Below, one piece after another: positions 54,204 through 63,915 of a stretch of 64,000 nt of DNA. Source of the DNA: Pseudomonas umsongensis (GTDB lineage Bacteria; Pseudomonadota; Gammaproteobacteria; Pseudomonadales; Pseudomonadaceae); the NCBI RefSeq assembly GCF_002236105.1, contig NZ_NIWU01000002.1, positions 496,001-560,000 of the forward strand. Direction: 5' to 3'. Made by a program: the position numbers and the translations under genes. The stretch's first letter is position 1. Each line of letters starts with the position of its first letter. The notes beneath the pieces were generated by a model that saw nothing but the letters and a program-made list of their open reading frames with translations, made no database searches and had not been told where the DNA came from.

Positions 54204-56845
54204 CAGCGTTTCACCAATCCAGTCAAGCCGCCCGCGATCAGGGCGGCAGTGTCGGCCAAGGCCACCAGCGGATCGAGTCCGGCGGGCACGGCCATATAAC
54301 GGGGTTCCCAGTCAGGCTGGAACTTGTCTTTGAAGCGGCGCAAGCCTTGGAAGTTGTAGAGCTGCTCACCACGGCGGAAGACCATCGAGCCCAGGCGCTG
54401 GGTCAAGGGTGCACCCCGACGGGGTTGCAACCCCGACAACGGCACCATGCCCAGGCTGAAACGCGCGTATCCGTGACTCTTATAATGTTGGATCAGGCCG
54501 ACCATCATGAACTCCATGGTCAGCTTGGGGGCGTCCGGGTGCGCGCGCATCAGGTCGAGGCTGGCCAGGTCATGGCTGTAGGTCTCGAGCAGGTTGGCGA
54601 ACGCCACCGGGCGCCCTTCGAAACGGATCACGGCAATGCGAAAGTGCTTGAGGTAATCGTCGCTGAAGCGGCCGAGGGAGAAGCCTTTCTCGCGCACGTT
54701 CTTGCCGGTCAGCCAGGCATCTGAAATCACCTTGAGCTCATCCATGGGCGCCTGGCCTGGTTCATGGATTTCCAGCGACAGGCCATCGCGGGTGCCACGG
54801 TTCCAGGTGTAGCGCAGGTCCTTCATCTCTTTGCCCTTGGCCTCGAGGTCAAAGCGCTTGAGGTCGACCCTGGCTTCTTCGCCGAGCTTGATCGCGGTCA
54901 GGCCGATGTCCATGTAGTACGGCAGGTTCTCCGCACGCACTTGATAGAACACGGGGCGGGCGTGATGGATGTCGCACAGGTCGCGGAACTGCCAGATCAT
55001 TTCCGCCCGTTGCTGGCCGGGACCGATCGGGTCATACAGTGCTACAAGGCTGCGGCCGCGGCGGGCGTACATCAGGAACGCCTCGTCGTTGGGGTGGAAC
55101 AGCAGTGCCTTGTCGCCGGTCAAGGCCAGGCCGCCATCCGGTTGCGCGGATGCCATGAGGATCTTGCTTGCGCGCTCCAGTTCATCGGCTGTCGGCAGGT
55201 GGATGACCGGGCGAGCGGTGCGTAGCAACCAGGTCAGGGATACCACCACCAGCAGGACCGCCGCGCCGAGCAGCGAGCGCAAGCCGCGGGGGGCATCGGC
55301 ATCGAGGGTGAACTGCCACCAGAGTTGATGGCTGTATGGCACGTCCTGGTACGCGAATAACAGCAGCCACATCGAGGCGCCGAGTACGCACACGCTGGCC
55401 ACCAGGTATAACGGGGAGAACGGCACTTCGGTCAGGCGACTGGGGCGATAGAACGAACGCCGGAACACCCCCAGCAGGCTCGCCGTCAGCACCATCAGGC
55501 TGGCCTCCTCCCAGTCGAAACCCTTGAGCAGGGAGAGCAGGGCGCCAACCAGCAGCAAAATGGTGGTCAGCATCCAGGCAGCCGACAGTCGACGACGCAG
55601 GCCCTGGGCCAGCAACAGGCACAACACGCCGATCAGGCTGGCGCCAAAGTGCGAAGCATCGACCAGGCGGTGCGGGATCAGAAAGCCGATATGTTCAAGG
55701 CGCGTGTCGATTTCCGGGGTCGCGCCGGAGAACAGCAGTACAACGCCGGACAGGAACACCAGCACCGCCAATATCGGCGCGGCCAGGCCTGAGGCAGCGC
55801 GCAAGGTCTGGCGCGTCTGAAACAGGCGCTGGCCTTCGCTGATCAACAGAAACAGGCAGGCCACCAGCATCGGCAGCACCACATAGATCAAGCGGTAGAG
55901 CAGCAGGGCGGCGGCCAGCGGCGCGGCACCGAGTTTGTCGGAGAAGGCCGCGAGCAAGATCGCTTCGAACACGCCGACCCCGCCCGGAACATGGCTGAGC
56001 ACGCCAGCGGCCAGGGCCAGCAGGTAAACCAGGAGAAACGCGCCGAACGGCGGCGCTTCGGGCAACAACAAATAGAGCACCGTGGCGGCGGCGGCCACGT
56101 CGAGTGCGGTAATGACCAGTTGCAGGAACGTCAGGCGGCGCCCGGGCAGGCGCAAGGTGCGGCGGCCGATCTGCACCAGGAGGTTGTCGGCGTACGGTTG
56201 TTCCGGCAGGCGCCGACGGTAGATGCCGATGGCCAGTACCGAGAACAGCAACAACACAGCCGTCGCGATGCTGCCCAGCAGAACCGGCGAAAGCCTTAGG
56301 GCGGCGGAGGCTTCGGACAGGTCACTGAGTGTCGCCAGCGCGGCGAGCGGTGGCAGGGCGCAGCCGAGCGAGAGGCTGGCGAACAGCGTCATGCGTGCGA
56401 CTTCAGTGGCCCCCAGGCCATGGCGCGCATACAGGCGGTAGCGGACCGAGCCGCCGGACAGCATCGAAAGACCGATGGCATTGCCGATCGCGAAGGCGGT
56501 GAAACCGCCCAGCGCCAAGGTTTGCGGTGCCAGATTGACGCCTGCGTAACGGCTGGCCGACCATTCGTATCCCAGCAGAATGATGAAGCCCGCGACGGTA
56601 GCGCCCAGCGCACCCAGCAGTGCCGGTTGCGGAACCTCGAGGATCGAGTCGTGCAAAGCGTCCAGGTCGAGTTCGCTCAACAAGTGACGGCAGGCTATCA
56701 GCGCAATGGTGAACAGCAGCAGGGTGACCGCCAGGCCGATGGGTTGGCGGTATTTGCTGATCAAGTCAAGCAAGCGCAGCCGCTGCGCCTTGATCGGTTG
56801 GGTAGCTGTGACGGTGTCTTGTGGATCAGACGAGTTGGCGCGCAT
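54203..56845 (-). CDS. mprF: Bifunctional aminoacyl-phosphatidylglycerol synthase and flippase MprF
   Basis: Membrane enzyme of 880 residues that transfers an amino acid from aminoacyl-tRNA to phosphatidylglycerol and flips the product, lowering the negative surface charge and raising tolerance to cationic peptides. I use ATG 56845 ([10 protein letters not shown]); a TTG one codon earlier is unlikely. About 14 hydrophobic segments fill residues 35-545. The cytoplasmic C-terminal domain (about 560-870) has [20 protein letters not shown] and [16 protein letters not shown], typical of the DUF2156 synthase fold. Whether lysine or alanine is used cannot be read here; in P. aeruginosa it is alanine. 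Coupled to virJ. Confidence 0.95.
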   Translation of the reverse strand: MRANSSDPQDTVTATQPIKAQRLRLLDLISKYRQPIGLAVTLLLFTIALIACRHLLSELDLDALHDSILEVPQPALLGALGATVAGFIILLGYEWSASRYAGVNLAPQTLALGGFTAFAIGNAIGLSMLSGGSVRYRLYARHGLGATEVARMTLFASLSLGCALPPLAALATLSDLSEASAALRLSPVLLGSIATAVLLLFSVLAIGIYRRRLPEQPYADNLLVQIGRRTLRLPGRRLTFLQLVITALDVAAAATVLYLLLPEAPPFGAFLLVYLLALAAGVLSHVPGGVGVFEAILLAAFSDKLGAAPLAAALLLYRLIYVVLPMLVACLFLLISEGQRLFQTRQTLRAASGLAAPILAVLVFLSGVVLLFSGATPEIDTRLEHIGFLIPHRLVDASHFGASLIGVLCLLLAQGLRRRLSAAWMLTTILLLVGALLSLLKGFDWEEASLMVLTASLLGVFRRSFYRPSRLTEVPFSPLYLVASVCVLGASMWLLLFAYQDVPYSHQLWWQFTLDADAPRGLRSLLGAAVLLVVVSLTWLLRTARPVIHLPTADELERASKILMASAQPDGGLALTGDKALLFHPNDEAFLMYARRGRSLVALYDPIGPGQQRAEMIWQFRDLCDIHHARPVFYQVRAENLPYYMDIGLTAIKLGEEARVDLKRFDLEAKGKEMKDLRYTWNRGTRDGLSLEIHEPGQAPMDELKVISDAWLTGKNVREKGFSLGRFSDDYLKHFRIAVIRFEGRPVAFANLLETYSHDLASLDLMRAHPDAPKLTMEFMMVGLIQHYKSHGYARFSLGMVPLSGLQPRRGAPLTQRLGSMVFRRGEQLYNFQGLRRFKDKFQPDWEPRYMAVPAGLDPLVALADTAALIAGGLTGLVKR

Positions 56846-57084
56846 CAATCACCTCTTGGATTGTGCGCGACAGGATGGGGGTATCCAGCCAAGTTACCAA
56901 TCCCTGTAGAAAAAAATAATCACGAATATTAACGCCTGGCACCGGGTCCCGGTGGCAGTTCGTCTTCAGTCGTAGGGTGTGGAATGTGCGATTGAGCATA
57001 GTCGGAACCCAGCGCATCGGTGGCCCGCAAGGCTCACCACACAGTGACAGATCATTGTTGCGAAAGGACTTTTTCTACAGATAC

Positions 57085-57116
57085 AAAAAAGGCCACTCTT
57101 TCGAGTAGCCTTTTTT
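57085..57116 (-). terminator. Terminator of the first tRNA-fMet gene
   Basis: AAAAAAGGC-TACTC-GAAA-GAGTG-GCC-TTTTTT on the minus strand, seven bases after the tRNA 3' end. An identical copy ends the second tRNA gene. Confidence 0.88.
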
Positions 57117-57122
57117 GATGTT

Positions 57123-57199
<77 letters not shown>

Positions 57200-57212
57200 T
57201 CTGTGTGGCGGC

Positions 57213-57240
57213 ATTCTATAGAGAATCGCAGGGGTGTCAA
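57213..57240 (-). promoter_or_regulatory. Promoter of tRNA-fMet copy 1
   Basis: On the minus strand TTGACA (57240-57235) and TAGAAT (57218-57213) are separated by 16 bases. It is a near-consensus sigma-70 promoter. Confidence 0.85.
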
Positions 57241-57394
57241 CCGTTAATGCAGAAATGAATCAAATAAGTGTGAGAAAGAGCAAAACAGCAGGCGGAGGGG
57301 CGTAAGTTTCGGAATCACAACGATTTCTCTTGTCCACGTGCTCTAGGCGGCCATGAGGGGGGAGAGGGGGCCTTAGGACAAAACTGACGCGCAC

Positions 57395-57426
57395 AAAAAA
57401 GGCCACTCTTTCGAGTAGCCTTTTTT
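57395..57426 (-). terminator. Terminator of the second tRNA-fMet gene
   Basis: Same sequence as the terminator at 57085-57116. Confidence 0.88.
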
Positions 57427-57432
57427 GATGTT

Positions 57433-57509
<77 letters not shown>

Positions 57510-57521
57510 TCTGTGTTGGCA

Positions 57522-57549
57522 ATTCTATAGAAATGCGCGGGGGTGTCAA
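57522..57549 (-). promoter_or_regulatory. Promoter of tRNA-fMet copy 2
   Basis: TTGACA (57549-57544) and TAGAAT (57527-57522), 16 bases apart, on the minus strand, the same geometry as for copy 1. Confidence 0.85.
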
Positions 57550-57722
57550 CCTGCAATTTTGATAAAACCTGTTCCTGTTCAATCGCTTAGCTGCAAATTG
57601 GGACGCTCGATCGGCCTGAGAGGCAGGCCTGGCAAGGCCTGCGGCTCTATTAGAGGTAACTTTTCGATTGAGAAAATAAATTTATGGTGGTTCGCCTACG
57701 ACTGAAAAGAACCGTCAAGGTA

Positions 57723-57738
57723 CTGGTGCTATATACAG
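57723..57738 (+). promoter_or_regulatory. LexA (SOS) box upstream of dinB
   Basis: CTGGTGCTATATACAG fits CTG-N10-CAG. It lies 69 bases ahead of the dinB start used here and overlaps the region where the promoter should be. Confidence 0.85.
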
Positions 57739-57806
57739 TTGTCAGTGAGATACTGTTTTTCCTACATCGCGTGACGCTATTTCTACTCCATGAACACCGC
57801 GTTGAA

Positions 57807-58868
57807 ATGACCCAGCGAAAAATCATCCACGTCGATTGTGATTGCTTCTACGCCGCCATCGAGATGCGGGACGACCCGCGCTTGGCTGGAAAGCCCCTGG
57901 CGGTCGGCGGGTCGGCGGACCGGCGCGGGGTGATCGCCACCTGCAACTATGAAGCCCGGGCTTATGGCGTGCGCTCAGCCATGTCTTCGGGGCACGCATT
58001 GAAGCTGTGTCCGGACCTGACGATCGTCAAGCCACGAATGGACGCCTATAGAGAAGCGTCCAGGGAAATTCACACGATCTTTCGCGACTACACCGAGATC
58101 ATTGAGCCGCTTTCCCTGGACGAGGCTTACCTCGATGTGTCGGACAGCGCGCATTTTGGCGGCAGTGCGACGCGAATTGCCCAGGACATTCGCCGGCGTG
58201 TCTCCAATCAGTTGCATATCACCGTCTCCGCCGGCGTGGCCCCCAACAAGTTTCTGGCCAAGATTGCCAGCGACTGGAAAAAGCCCAACGGGTTATTTGT
58301 GATCACCCCGGATCAGGTCGAGGCGTTTGTCAGTGGCTTGTCGGTGAGCAAGCTGCACGGGGTCGGTAAAGTCACTGCCGAAAGGCTGGGCAAGCTCGGT
58401 ATTGTCGACTGCTCACAGCTACGCGAGTGGGACAAGTTGGCTTTGGTGCGCGAATTCGGCAGCTTTGGCGAGCGACTCTGGAGCCTGGCACGTGGGATCG
58501 ATGATCGCTTGGTCCATAACGACAGTCGCCGCCAGTCCATCAGTGTCGAAAACACCTACGACGTTGACTTGCCGGACCTGCGCAGTTGCCTGGAAAAACT
58601 GCCGGAGCTGCTGGATACCCTTGCATCCCGCATGGCGCGAATCGACAGCAGTTATCGGCCGGGCAAACCCTTCGTCAAAGTGAAATTTCATGATTTCACC
58701 CAGACCACGCTGGAGCAGGCGGGGGCGGGGCGGGATTTGGGCAGTTATCAGTTGTTGCTGACGCAGGCGTTCAACCGTGGCGGTAAGCCGGTGCGGTTGT
58801 TGGGCGTAGGGGTGAGGCTGGAGGATTTGCGGGGCGGGTTTGAGCAAATGGAGTTGTTTGAGCGTTAA
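57807..58868 (+). CDS. dinB: DNA polymerase IV
   Basis: Error-prone Y-family polymerase for translesion synthesis, 353 residues. I choose ATG 57807 (MTQRKIIHVDCDCFYAAIEM). A longer in-frame start at 57684 adds a hydrophobic leader not known in the family and lies across the SOS box. Catalytic acidic residues are in DCDCFYAAIE and PLSLDEAYLDVS (aspartate and glutamate). Then SAGVAPNKFLAKIASDWKKP and the helix-hairpin-helix KLHGVGKVTAERLG follow. The C-terminus MELFER resembles a beta-clamp binding tail. SOS induction is expected. Confidence 0.97.
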   Translation: MTQRKIIHVDCDCFYAAIEMRDDPRLAGKPLAVGGSADRRGVIATCNYEARAYGVRSAMSSGHALKLCPDLTIVKPRMDAYREASREIHTIFRDYTEIIEPLSLDEAYLDVSDSAHFGGSATRIAQDIRRRVSNQLHITVSAGVAPNKFLAKIASDWKKPNGLFVITPDQVEAFVSGLSVSKLHGVGKVTAERLGKLGIVDCSQLREWDKLALVREFGSFGERLWSLARGIDDRLVHNDSRRQSISVENTYDVDLPDLRSCLEKLPELLDTLASRMARIDSSYRPGKPFVKVKFHDFTQTTLEQAGAGRDLGSYQLLLTQAFNRGGKPVRLLGVGVRLEDLRGGFEQMELFER

Positions 58869-58881
58869 CAACCTTAAAGTC

Positions 58882-58957
58882 AAAAGATCGCAGCCTACGG
58901 CAGCTCCTACATGAGCGCGCGTTCCCCTGTAGGAGCTGCCGCAGGCTGCGATCTTTT
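58882..58957. repeat. REPIN doublet after dinB
   Basis: Two GTAGGAGCTGCC-type arms in the outward order of the ispD copy: the left arm has one base change (CCTACGGC in place of CCTGCGGC). It begins 13 bases after the dinB stop and ends nine bases before the stop of the convergent lipoprotein gene. Confidence 0.88.
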
Positions 58958-58965
58958 AAAAGGCC

Positions 58966-59919
58966 TTAGTTCGGTCCCGGATCCGCCACCAGCCGCCCGG
59001 CATCCTTGGTCAAGGACTTGAGGAATTCGGTCTGCAGCTCCGGGTCGTTGCGAGTCAGTTCGATCAGGCTCTGTTCAAGCTCGGTGGCTTCTTCCTCCAG
59101 GCCCAGCTCCGACAGGCGCTTGACCCGGTGAACCCACTGGCTCACTTCGTCATCTTCAAGGTCGTCGTAAATCAAGCCGTGGGCTTCGAGCAACTTGCCG
59201 CGCAAGGTGTTGCTCAGTGCCAGCGACGAATCGCTGTGCACATCGTCCTTGGCGTCCTGGACGTTGATCTGCAGCTTGCTCAGGTGATTGAGGTCATGTT
59301 CGGCGAACGGGCTGTCCAACAGGTTCAGGCGCAATACGCCATTCTTGTCGGTGCTCAACTGGAAGGTTTCCTTGCCAGCCTTGACTTCGACCGGGCGCTC
59401 GCTCCAGGGCAGGCTCGAGTACTCCGTGCGCTTGTCGAGTTGCACTTCGTCGATGCCCGCCAGGTTCTGCTGGGCGCGTCCATGGGACTGCACGTTCATG
59501 AACGGGTTGAGCCCGGCGAAGCCGTAGCTGAACCAGTCCCTGGTCATGCTGTCTGGCAGATTGCCCAGGGCAAACACGTTGGCCACATTGGCGCCGACCC
59601 CGGCCACCACCGCGACCGCGCCCAGCGGGATCTCATAGACCTCCCGCCAGGGTTGGTACGGCGTGTAGCGATCGTAATGGCGGGTAACCTCGAACTCGGT
59701 GACTTCGAAAGTCTTCTGCTCGTGGATTTTCACCCGGCGTTGAGGCAGCTCAAGCACCTTGGGCTCACCCACATCGATCTGCAGGCTGTGATCAAGCAGT
59801 TTGCGCTCGATGCGTTCCTCGTGCTCGCTGCGTTGTGACATGTGATTGGCACAGCCGCTGACCAGCAGGGTGCCGCACAGGGCGGCACCACCGAGGCCTA
59901 AGGTGTTTCGCTTGAACAT
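58966..59919 (-). CDS. Lipoprotein of unknown function upstream of proS
   Basis: Protein of 317 residues with a lipoprotein signal peptide; lipobox LLVSGC, cysteine 23. The mature part starts charged (SQRSEHEERIERKLLDHSLQ). A hydrophobic stretch at about 98-120 (LGAVAVVAGVGANVANVFAL) may insert in or lie on a membrane. Residues about 195-260 are moderately beta-rich (FQLSTDKNGVLRLNLLDSPF), and the C-terminal third is acidic and helical. I do not recognise a domain. The same place, next to proS, holds a conserved hypothetical gene in P. aeruginosa (PA0957 as I recall). Confidence 0.8.
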   Translation of the reverse strand: MFKRNTLGLGGAALCGTLLVSGCANHMSQRSEHEERIERKLLDHSLQIDVGEPKVLELPQRRVKIHEQKTFEVTEFEVTRHYDRYTPYQPWREVYEIPLGAVAVVAGVGANVANVFALGNLPDSMTRDWFSYGFAGLNPFMNVQSHGRAQQNLAGIDEVQLDKRTEYSSLPWSERPVEVKAGKETFQLSTDKNGVLRLNLLDSPFAEHDLNHLSKLQINVQDAKDDVHSDSSLALSNTLRGKLLEAHGLIYDDLEDDEVSQWVHRVKRLSELGLEEEATELEQSLIELTRNDPELQTEFLKSLTKDAGRLVADPGPN

Positions 59920-59936
59920 GACGTCTCTATCTGGTT

Positions 59937-61652
59937 TCAGCGGCGGATACGGGCCTGAAGGAAAGGCAGCACGTCGGCGACCGGCAGCGCTTGCGGCTCG
60001 GCCTCGGTACGGCTCTTGTATTCCAGGTTGCCTTCGGCAAGGCCGCGGTCACTGACCACGATCCGGTGAGGAATGCCGATCAGCTCCATGTCCGCGAACT
60101 TGATGCCCGGGCTGGTTTTCTTGTCGCGGTCGTCCAGCAACACTTCAAAGCCTGCCGCAGTCAGTTCTGCATACAGCTTGTCGGTGGCTTCGCGAACCAG
60201 GTCGGTTTCGTAGCGCAGGGGTACCAGGGCAACCTGGAAGGGTGCCAGGGTGTCGCTCCAGATGATGCCCTTGTCGTCGTTGTTCTGCTCGATGGCAGCC
60301 GCAACCACGCGGGAAACGCCGATGCCGTAGCAGCCCATTTCCAGGGTGACCGGCTTGCCGTTTTCCCCCAGTACTTCGCACTTCATCGCCTTGCTGTACT
60401 TGTTGCCCAGCTGGAAGATGTGCCCGACTTCGATGCCGCGCTTGATTTCCAGGGTGCCCTTGCCGTCCGGGCTTGGGTCGCCGCTGACCACGTTACGCAA
60501 GTCGGCCACGGTCGGCACGGGCAGGTCGCGTTCCCAGTTCACACCGAAGTAGTGCTTGTCGTCGATGTTGGCACCGATGCCGAAGTCGCTCATCAGCTCG
60601 ACGGAACGGTCGATGATGATTGGCAGCGGCAGGTTCAGCGGGCCCAGGGAACCGGCGCCGGCACCAATGGCGTCGCGCAGTTCCGCTTCGGAAGCCATGA
60701 CCAGCGGGCTGGCGACGCCAGGCTGGTTGGCGGCCTTGATTTCGTTCAGCTCGTGGTCGCCACGGATGATCAGGGCAATCAGCTTGCCTTTCTCTTCAGC
60801 GTGCACCACCAGGGTCTTGATGGTCTTTTCAATCGGCAGATTGAATTTTTCCACCAGCGCGGCAATGGTCTTGGTCTCTGGCGTGTCGACCAGACGCAGC
60901 TCTTCAGCCGGTGCCGGACGGGAAGTCTCACGCGGCACGGCTTCGGCTTTCTCGATGTTCGCCGCGTAGTCGGAACCGTTGCTGAAGACGATATCGTCTT
61001 CGCCGGACTCGGCCAGTACGTGGAACTCGTGGGAGCCGGCGCCGCCGATGGAGCCGTTATCGGCCTCAACCGGGCGGAACTTCAGGCCCAGGCGGGTAAA
61101 TACGTTGCAATACGCCTGATGCATGCGGTCGTACGTGACCTGCAGCGATGGCTGGTCGGCGTGGAACGAGTAGGCGTCCTTCATGATGAATTCGCGACCG
61201 CGCATCAAGCCGAAGCGCGGACGGATCTCATCACGGAATTTGGTCTGGATCTGATACAGGTTGATTGGCAGCTGCTTGTAGCTGCTCAACTCGTTGCGCA
61301 TCAGGTCGGTGATGACTTCCTCGTGAGTCGGGCCGGCGCAGAAATCGCGACCGTGGCGATCCTTGAAGCGCAGCAATTCAGGGCCGTACTCTTCCCAGCG
61401 CCCGGATTCCTGCCACAGCTCAGCCGGTTGAGTGCTCGGCATCAACACTTCGAGCGAGCCGGCGGCGTTCATTTCTTCGCGAACGACGGCTTCGACCTTG
61501 CGCATCACTCGCAAGCCCATCGGCAGCCAGGTATACAGGCCCGAGGCGAGTTTGCGGATCATGCCGGCGCGCAGCATCAGCTGATGGCTGATCACGACCG
61601 CGTCGGAAGGCGTTTCTTTCTGTGTGGCAAGCAAAAATTGACTGGTGCGCAT
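59937..61652 (-). CDS. proS: Prolyl-tRNA synthetase
   Basis: Class II synthetase of 571 residues that charges tRNA-Pro. Motif 1 to 3 regions include LPTQPAEL-type [39 protein letters not shown] and [18 protein letters not shown] [16 protein letters not shown]. The large insertion (about 225-400) is the INS editing domain that removes alanine. The C-terminal anticodon-binding domain follows [18 protein letters not shown]. The gene lies 17 bases after the lipoprotein gene start on the same strand. Confidence 0.97.
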   Translation of the reverse strand: MRTSQFLLATQKETPSDAVVISHQLMLRAGMIRKLASGLYTWLPMGLRVMRKVEAVVREEMNAAGSLEVLMPSTQPAELWQESGRWEEYGPELLRFKDRHGRDFCAGPTHEEVITDLMRNELSSYKQLPINLYQIQTKFRDEIRPRFGLMRGREFIMKDAYSFHADQPSLQVTYDRMHQAYCNVFTRLGLKFRPVEADNGSIGGAGSHEFHVLAESGEDDIVFSNGSDYAANIEKAEAVPRETSRPAPAEELRLVDTPETKTIAALVEKFNLPIEKTIKTLVVHAEEKGKLIALIIRGDHELNEIKAANQPGVASPLVMASEAELRDAIGAGAGSLGPLNLPLPIIIDRSVELMSDFGIGANIDDKHYFGVNWERDLPVPTVADLRNVVSGDPSPDGKGTLEIKRGIEVGHIFQLGNKYSKAMKCEVLGENGKPVTLEMGCYGIGVSRVVAAAIEQNNDDKGIIWSDTLAPFQVALVPLRYETDLVREATDKLYAELTAAGFEVLLDDRDKKTSPGIKFADMELIGIPHRIVVSDRGLAEGNLEYKSRTEAEPQALPVADVLPFLQARIRR

Positions 61653-61794
61653 GGTTGGCCGTTATCGATTGCTGATGACGAGAAATGACGGAGCATTGTA
61701 CGGGCGAGTTCCGCTGCCGTACAGGCGTGCGGTCGGTGCGGTGGCAGGAGGACGGGATTGACCCCGTCCTCTGTAGGATTTCTGCGCGTGTTCC

Positions 61795-63354
61795 CTACGA
61801 TTCTTCCACGATCTGGGTAGGCGCCGGCTCCGGTTTCGGTGTCGGACCGGCGCGACGGTTCTCCTGGAACCAGTGCAAGGCGATCAGCAGGAGCGTCGGA
61901 ACCCCGAGCAGGGCGGTGATCAGGAAGAAGTTGTGATAGCCGAACTTCTCTACCATGACGCCTGAATAGCCGCCGATCAGGCGCGGCAGCAAGAGCATGA
62001 TCGAGCTGAGCAGAGCGTATTGGGTGGCGGAGAACTTGAGGTTGGTCAGGCTCGACAGGTAGGCAACGAACGCCGAGGTCGCCAGGCCTGAACTGAAGTT
62101 GTCCAGGGAGATGGTGAGGACCAGCATGTTGAGGTTGGCGCCCATGTCGGCGAGCAACAGGAACAATATATTGGTGCCCGCCGACGCGACACCACCAATG
62201 AACAGGATCGGCAAGATGCCAAAGCGCACGATCAGCAGGCCGCCCATGCCGGCGCCCACCAAGGTCATGATCAGGCCGAAGATCTTGCTGACGCTGGCGA
62301 TCTGGTCCTTGGTGAAACCCTGGTCGATGTAGAACACGTTCGCCATCACGCCCATCACCGTATCGGACATCCGGTAGGTGGCGATCAGCCCCAGCAGCAG
62401 CAGCGCTTGCCAGCGATAACGCAGAATGAAGTCGTTGACCGGCGTCAGCACGGGAGCCAGGCCGCGACGGCCCATGGCCGACAGGCACAGGGCGGTGAGT
62501 GTGGTGTAGAGGATCGCGCGCAGGAGCGCGCGGTCTTCGAGCAGCAGGTCGAGCAGGCTCACGCCTTCGAACAGCACGCTGGCAAAGTCGGTGTTATAGA
62601 GCTGGGTAAACATGGCCGGCACGGACACCAGCAGTACGATCAGGACGAAAACCGAGGCCAGTTGATGCACAAAGCTGTAGCGCCCGGCCTGCAATTGCGT
62701 GCGCAGAGGCACCGCAGGTTCACGCATGAACAGCGAGGTGAGCAACGCCGGCACCATCAAGGCGCCGAACAGCAGGTAAGTGCCAGCCCATGCCGAATGC
62801 TTGTAGTTGAAGCCGGTTGAACCGAAGCCCTCGGCGAAGAACAGCGCGCCGGCCGTGGCCAGCAGTGCTGCTATGCGATAGCCGGACATATAGCTGGCGG
62901 CGAGCGCTGCCTGGCGACTGTCTTCGGCGATTTCCAGTCGGTAGGCGTCCACTGCAATGTCTTGCGTCGCCGAGGCGAAGGCGACGACCACTGCGATGGC
63001 GATCAGCCAGGACAAATGCTTTTGCGGGTCACAGAAGCCCATCCCGACCAGGCCGAGAATGACCAGTGCTTGCGACAATACCAGCCAGGAACGTCGTCGG
63101 CCGAGTTTGCCGAGCAACGGCAGGCGCCATTGGTCGAGCAGGGGGGACCAGACCCATTTGAAGGCATATGCCAGTCCGATCAAGCTTGCATAACCGATGG
63201 TTTCGCGCGCCACACCGGCTTCACGCAACCAGACCGAAAGCGTCGAGAACACCAGCATGTAGGGCAAGCCGGCGGCGAAACCCAGCAATAACAGTACGAG
63301 CGTCGAAGGGCTGGCATAGGCAGCAAGCGCGGCGCGCCAGGTTTTACGGGGCAT
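61795..63354 (-). CDS. ampG: Muropeptide permease AmpG
   Basis: Major-facilitator transporter of 519 residues that imports anhydro-muropeptides for cell-wall recycling; it feeds AmpC beta-lactamase induction. About 14 hydrophobic segments are visible. The first, LLLLGFAAGLPYMLVFSTLS then VWLREAGVARETIG, is diagnostic, and VFYIDQGFTKDQIASVSKIF lies in a later loop. The C-terminus is a short proline-rich cytoplasmic tail (TPKPEPAPTQIVEES). The end of the gene is 143 bases from proS. Confidence 0.95.
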   Translation of the reverse strand: MPRKTWRAALAAYASPSTLVLLLLGFAAGLPYMLVFSTLSVWLREAGVARETIGYASLIGLAYAFKWVWSPLLDQWRLPLLGKLGRRRSWLVLSQALVILGLVGMGFCDPQKHLSWLIAIAVVVAFASATQDIAVDAYRLEIAEDSRQAALAASYMSGYRIAALLATAGALFFAEGFGSTGFNYKHSAWAGTYLLFGALMVPALLTSLFMREPAVPLRTQLQAGRYSFVHQLASVFVLIVLLVSVPAMFTQLYNTDFASVLFEGVSLLDLLLEDRALLRAILYTTLTALCLSAMGRRGLAPVLTPVNDFILRYRWQALLLLGLIATYRMSDTVMGVMANVFYIDQGFTKDQIASVSKIFGLIMTLVGAGMGGLLIVRFGILPILFIGGVASAGTNILFLLLADMGANLNMLVLTISLDNFSSGLATSAFVAYLSSLTNLKFSATQYALLSSIMLLLPRLIGGYSGVMVEKFGYHNFFLITALLGVPTLLLIALHWFQENRRAGPTPKPEPAPTQIVEES

Positions 63355-63398
63355 GGGCTGGAGTCTGCCTCAAGAAATACGGAAACAAAGCGCGCACT

Positions 63399-63752
63399 CT
63401 AACCGCTGTGCTCTACCGGGCGCCACCCATGACGCTGAATATCAACACGATTGTTCTGGATACTGATGCCCTCCATGCGCAGTCGCGCGCGCTGTTCGTC
63501 CCCGGATGGGCTGCCTGCGGGCAGGCTCAGGCGCCCGCCGGCACCGAGTACGCGGTGCCAGGGCAATTTGCTGTCGCCGGGCAATTGACTCAATGTCCTG
63601 CCGACCCAGCGAGCGGCGCGTCCCAGTCCCGCCAGTTCGGCGAGTTGACCATAACTCACGACCTTGCCTTCGGGTACTTGCGCGAGCGTCAGGTACAGCG
63701 CCGTGCGTCGGATTTGCGCGGCACTCTCGGGTTTTTCGGTCAGCTCGATCAC
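63399..63752 (-). CDS. atl: Alkyltransferase-like protein (Atl)
   Basis: Protein of 117 residues of the O6-alkylguanine-DNA alkyltransferase fold, lacking the reactive cysteine: the usual PCHRV reads PWHRV. KVVSYGQLAELAGLGRAARW and VGRTLSQLPGDSKLPWHRVL are the DNA-binding helix and active-site blocks. Atl proteins recognise O6-alkylguanine and hand it to nucleotide excision repair. It lies 44 bases from ampG, on the same strand, without an obvious functional link. Confidence 0.92.
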   Translation of the reverse strand: MIELTEKPESAAQIRRTALYLTLAQVPEGKVVSYGQLAELAGLGRAARWVGRTLSQLPGDSKLPWHRVLGAGGRLSLPAGSPSGDEQRARLRMEGISIQNNRVDIQRHGWRPVEHSG

Positions 63753-63915
63753 GTTCGCAGTTCCTGAAGTCGTTCGCAGTACCGTCTGTAGAGTAAATGC
63801 TGGATTGCCAGTTGAGAAATGAACTCAATAGAAAAAGTTGGGTCACTCCTTGCTAGGGTCTTATTCCTGAGGATAATGCCGACTTTTTTTCGCGAACCTG
63901 AGCCTGTATTTGCTT

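Noticed and set aside
59991..61688. Long plus-strand open frame (565 codons) opposite proS
   Set aside because: Same antisense effect; composition is unnatural, no ribosome site, and proS has all class II synthetase motifs.
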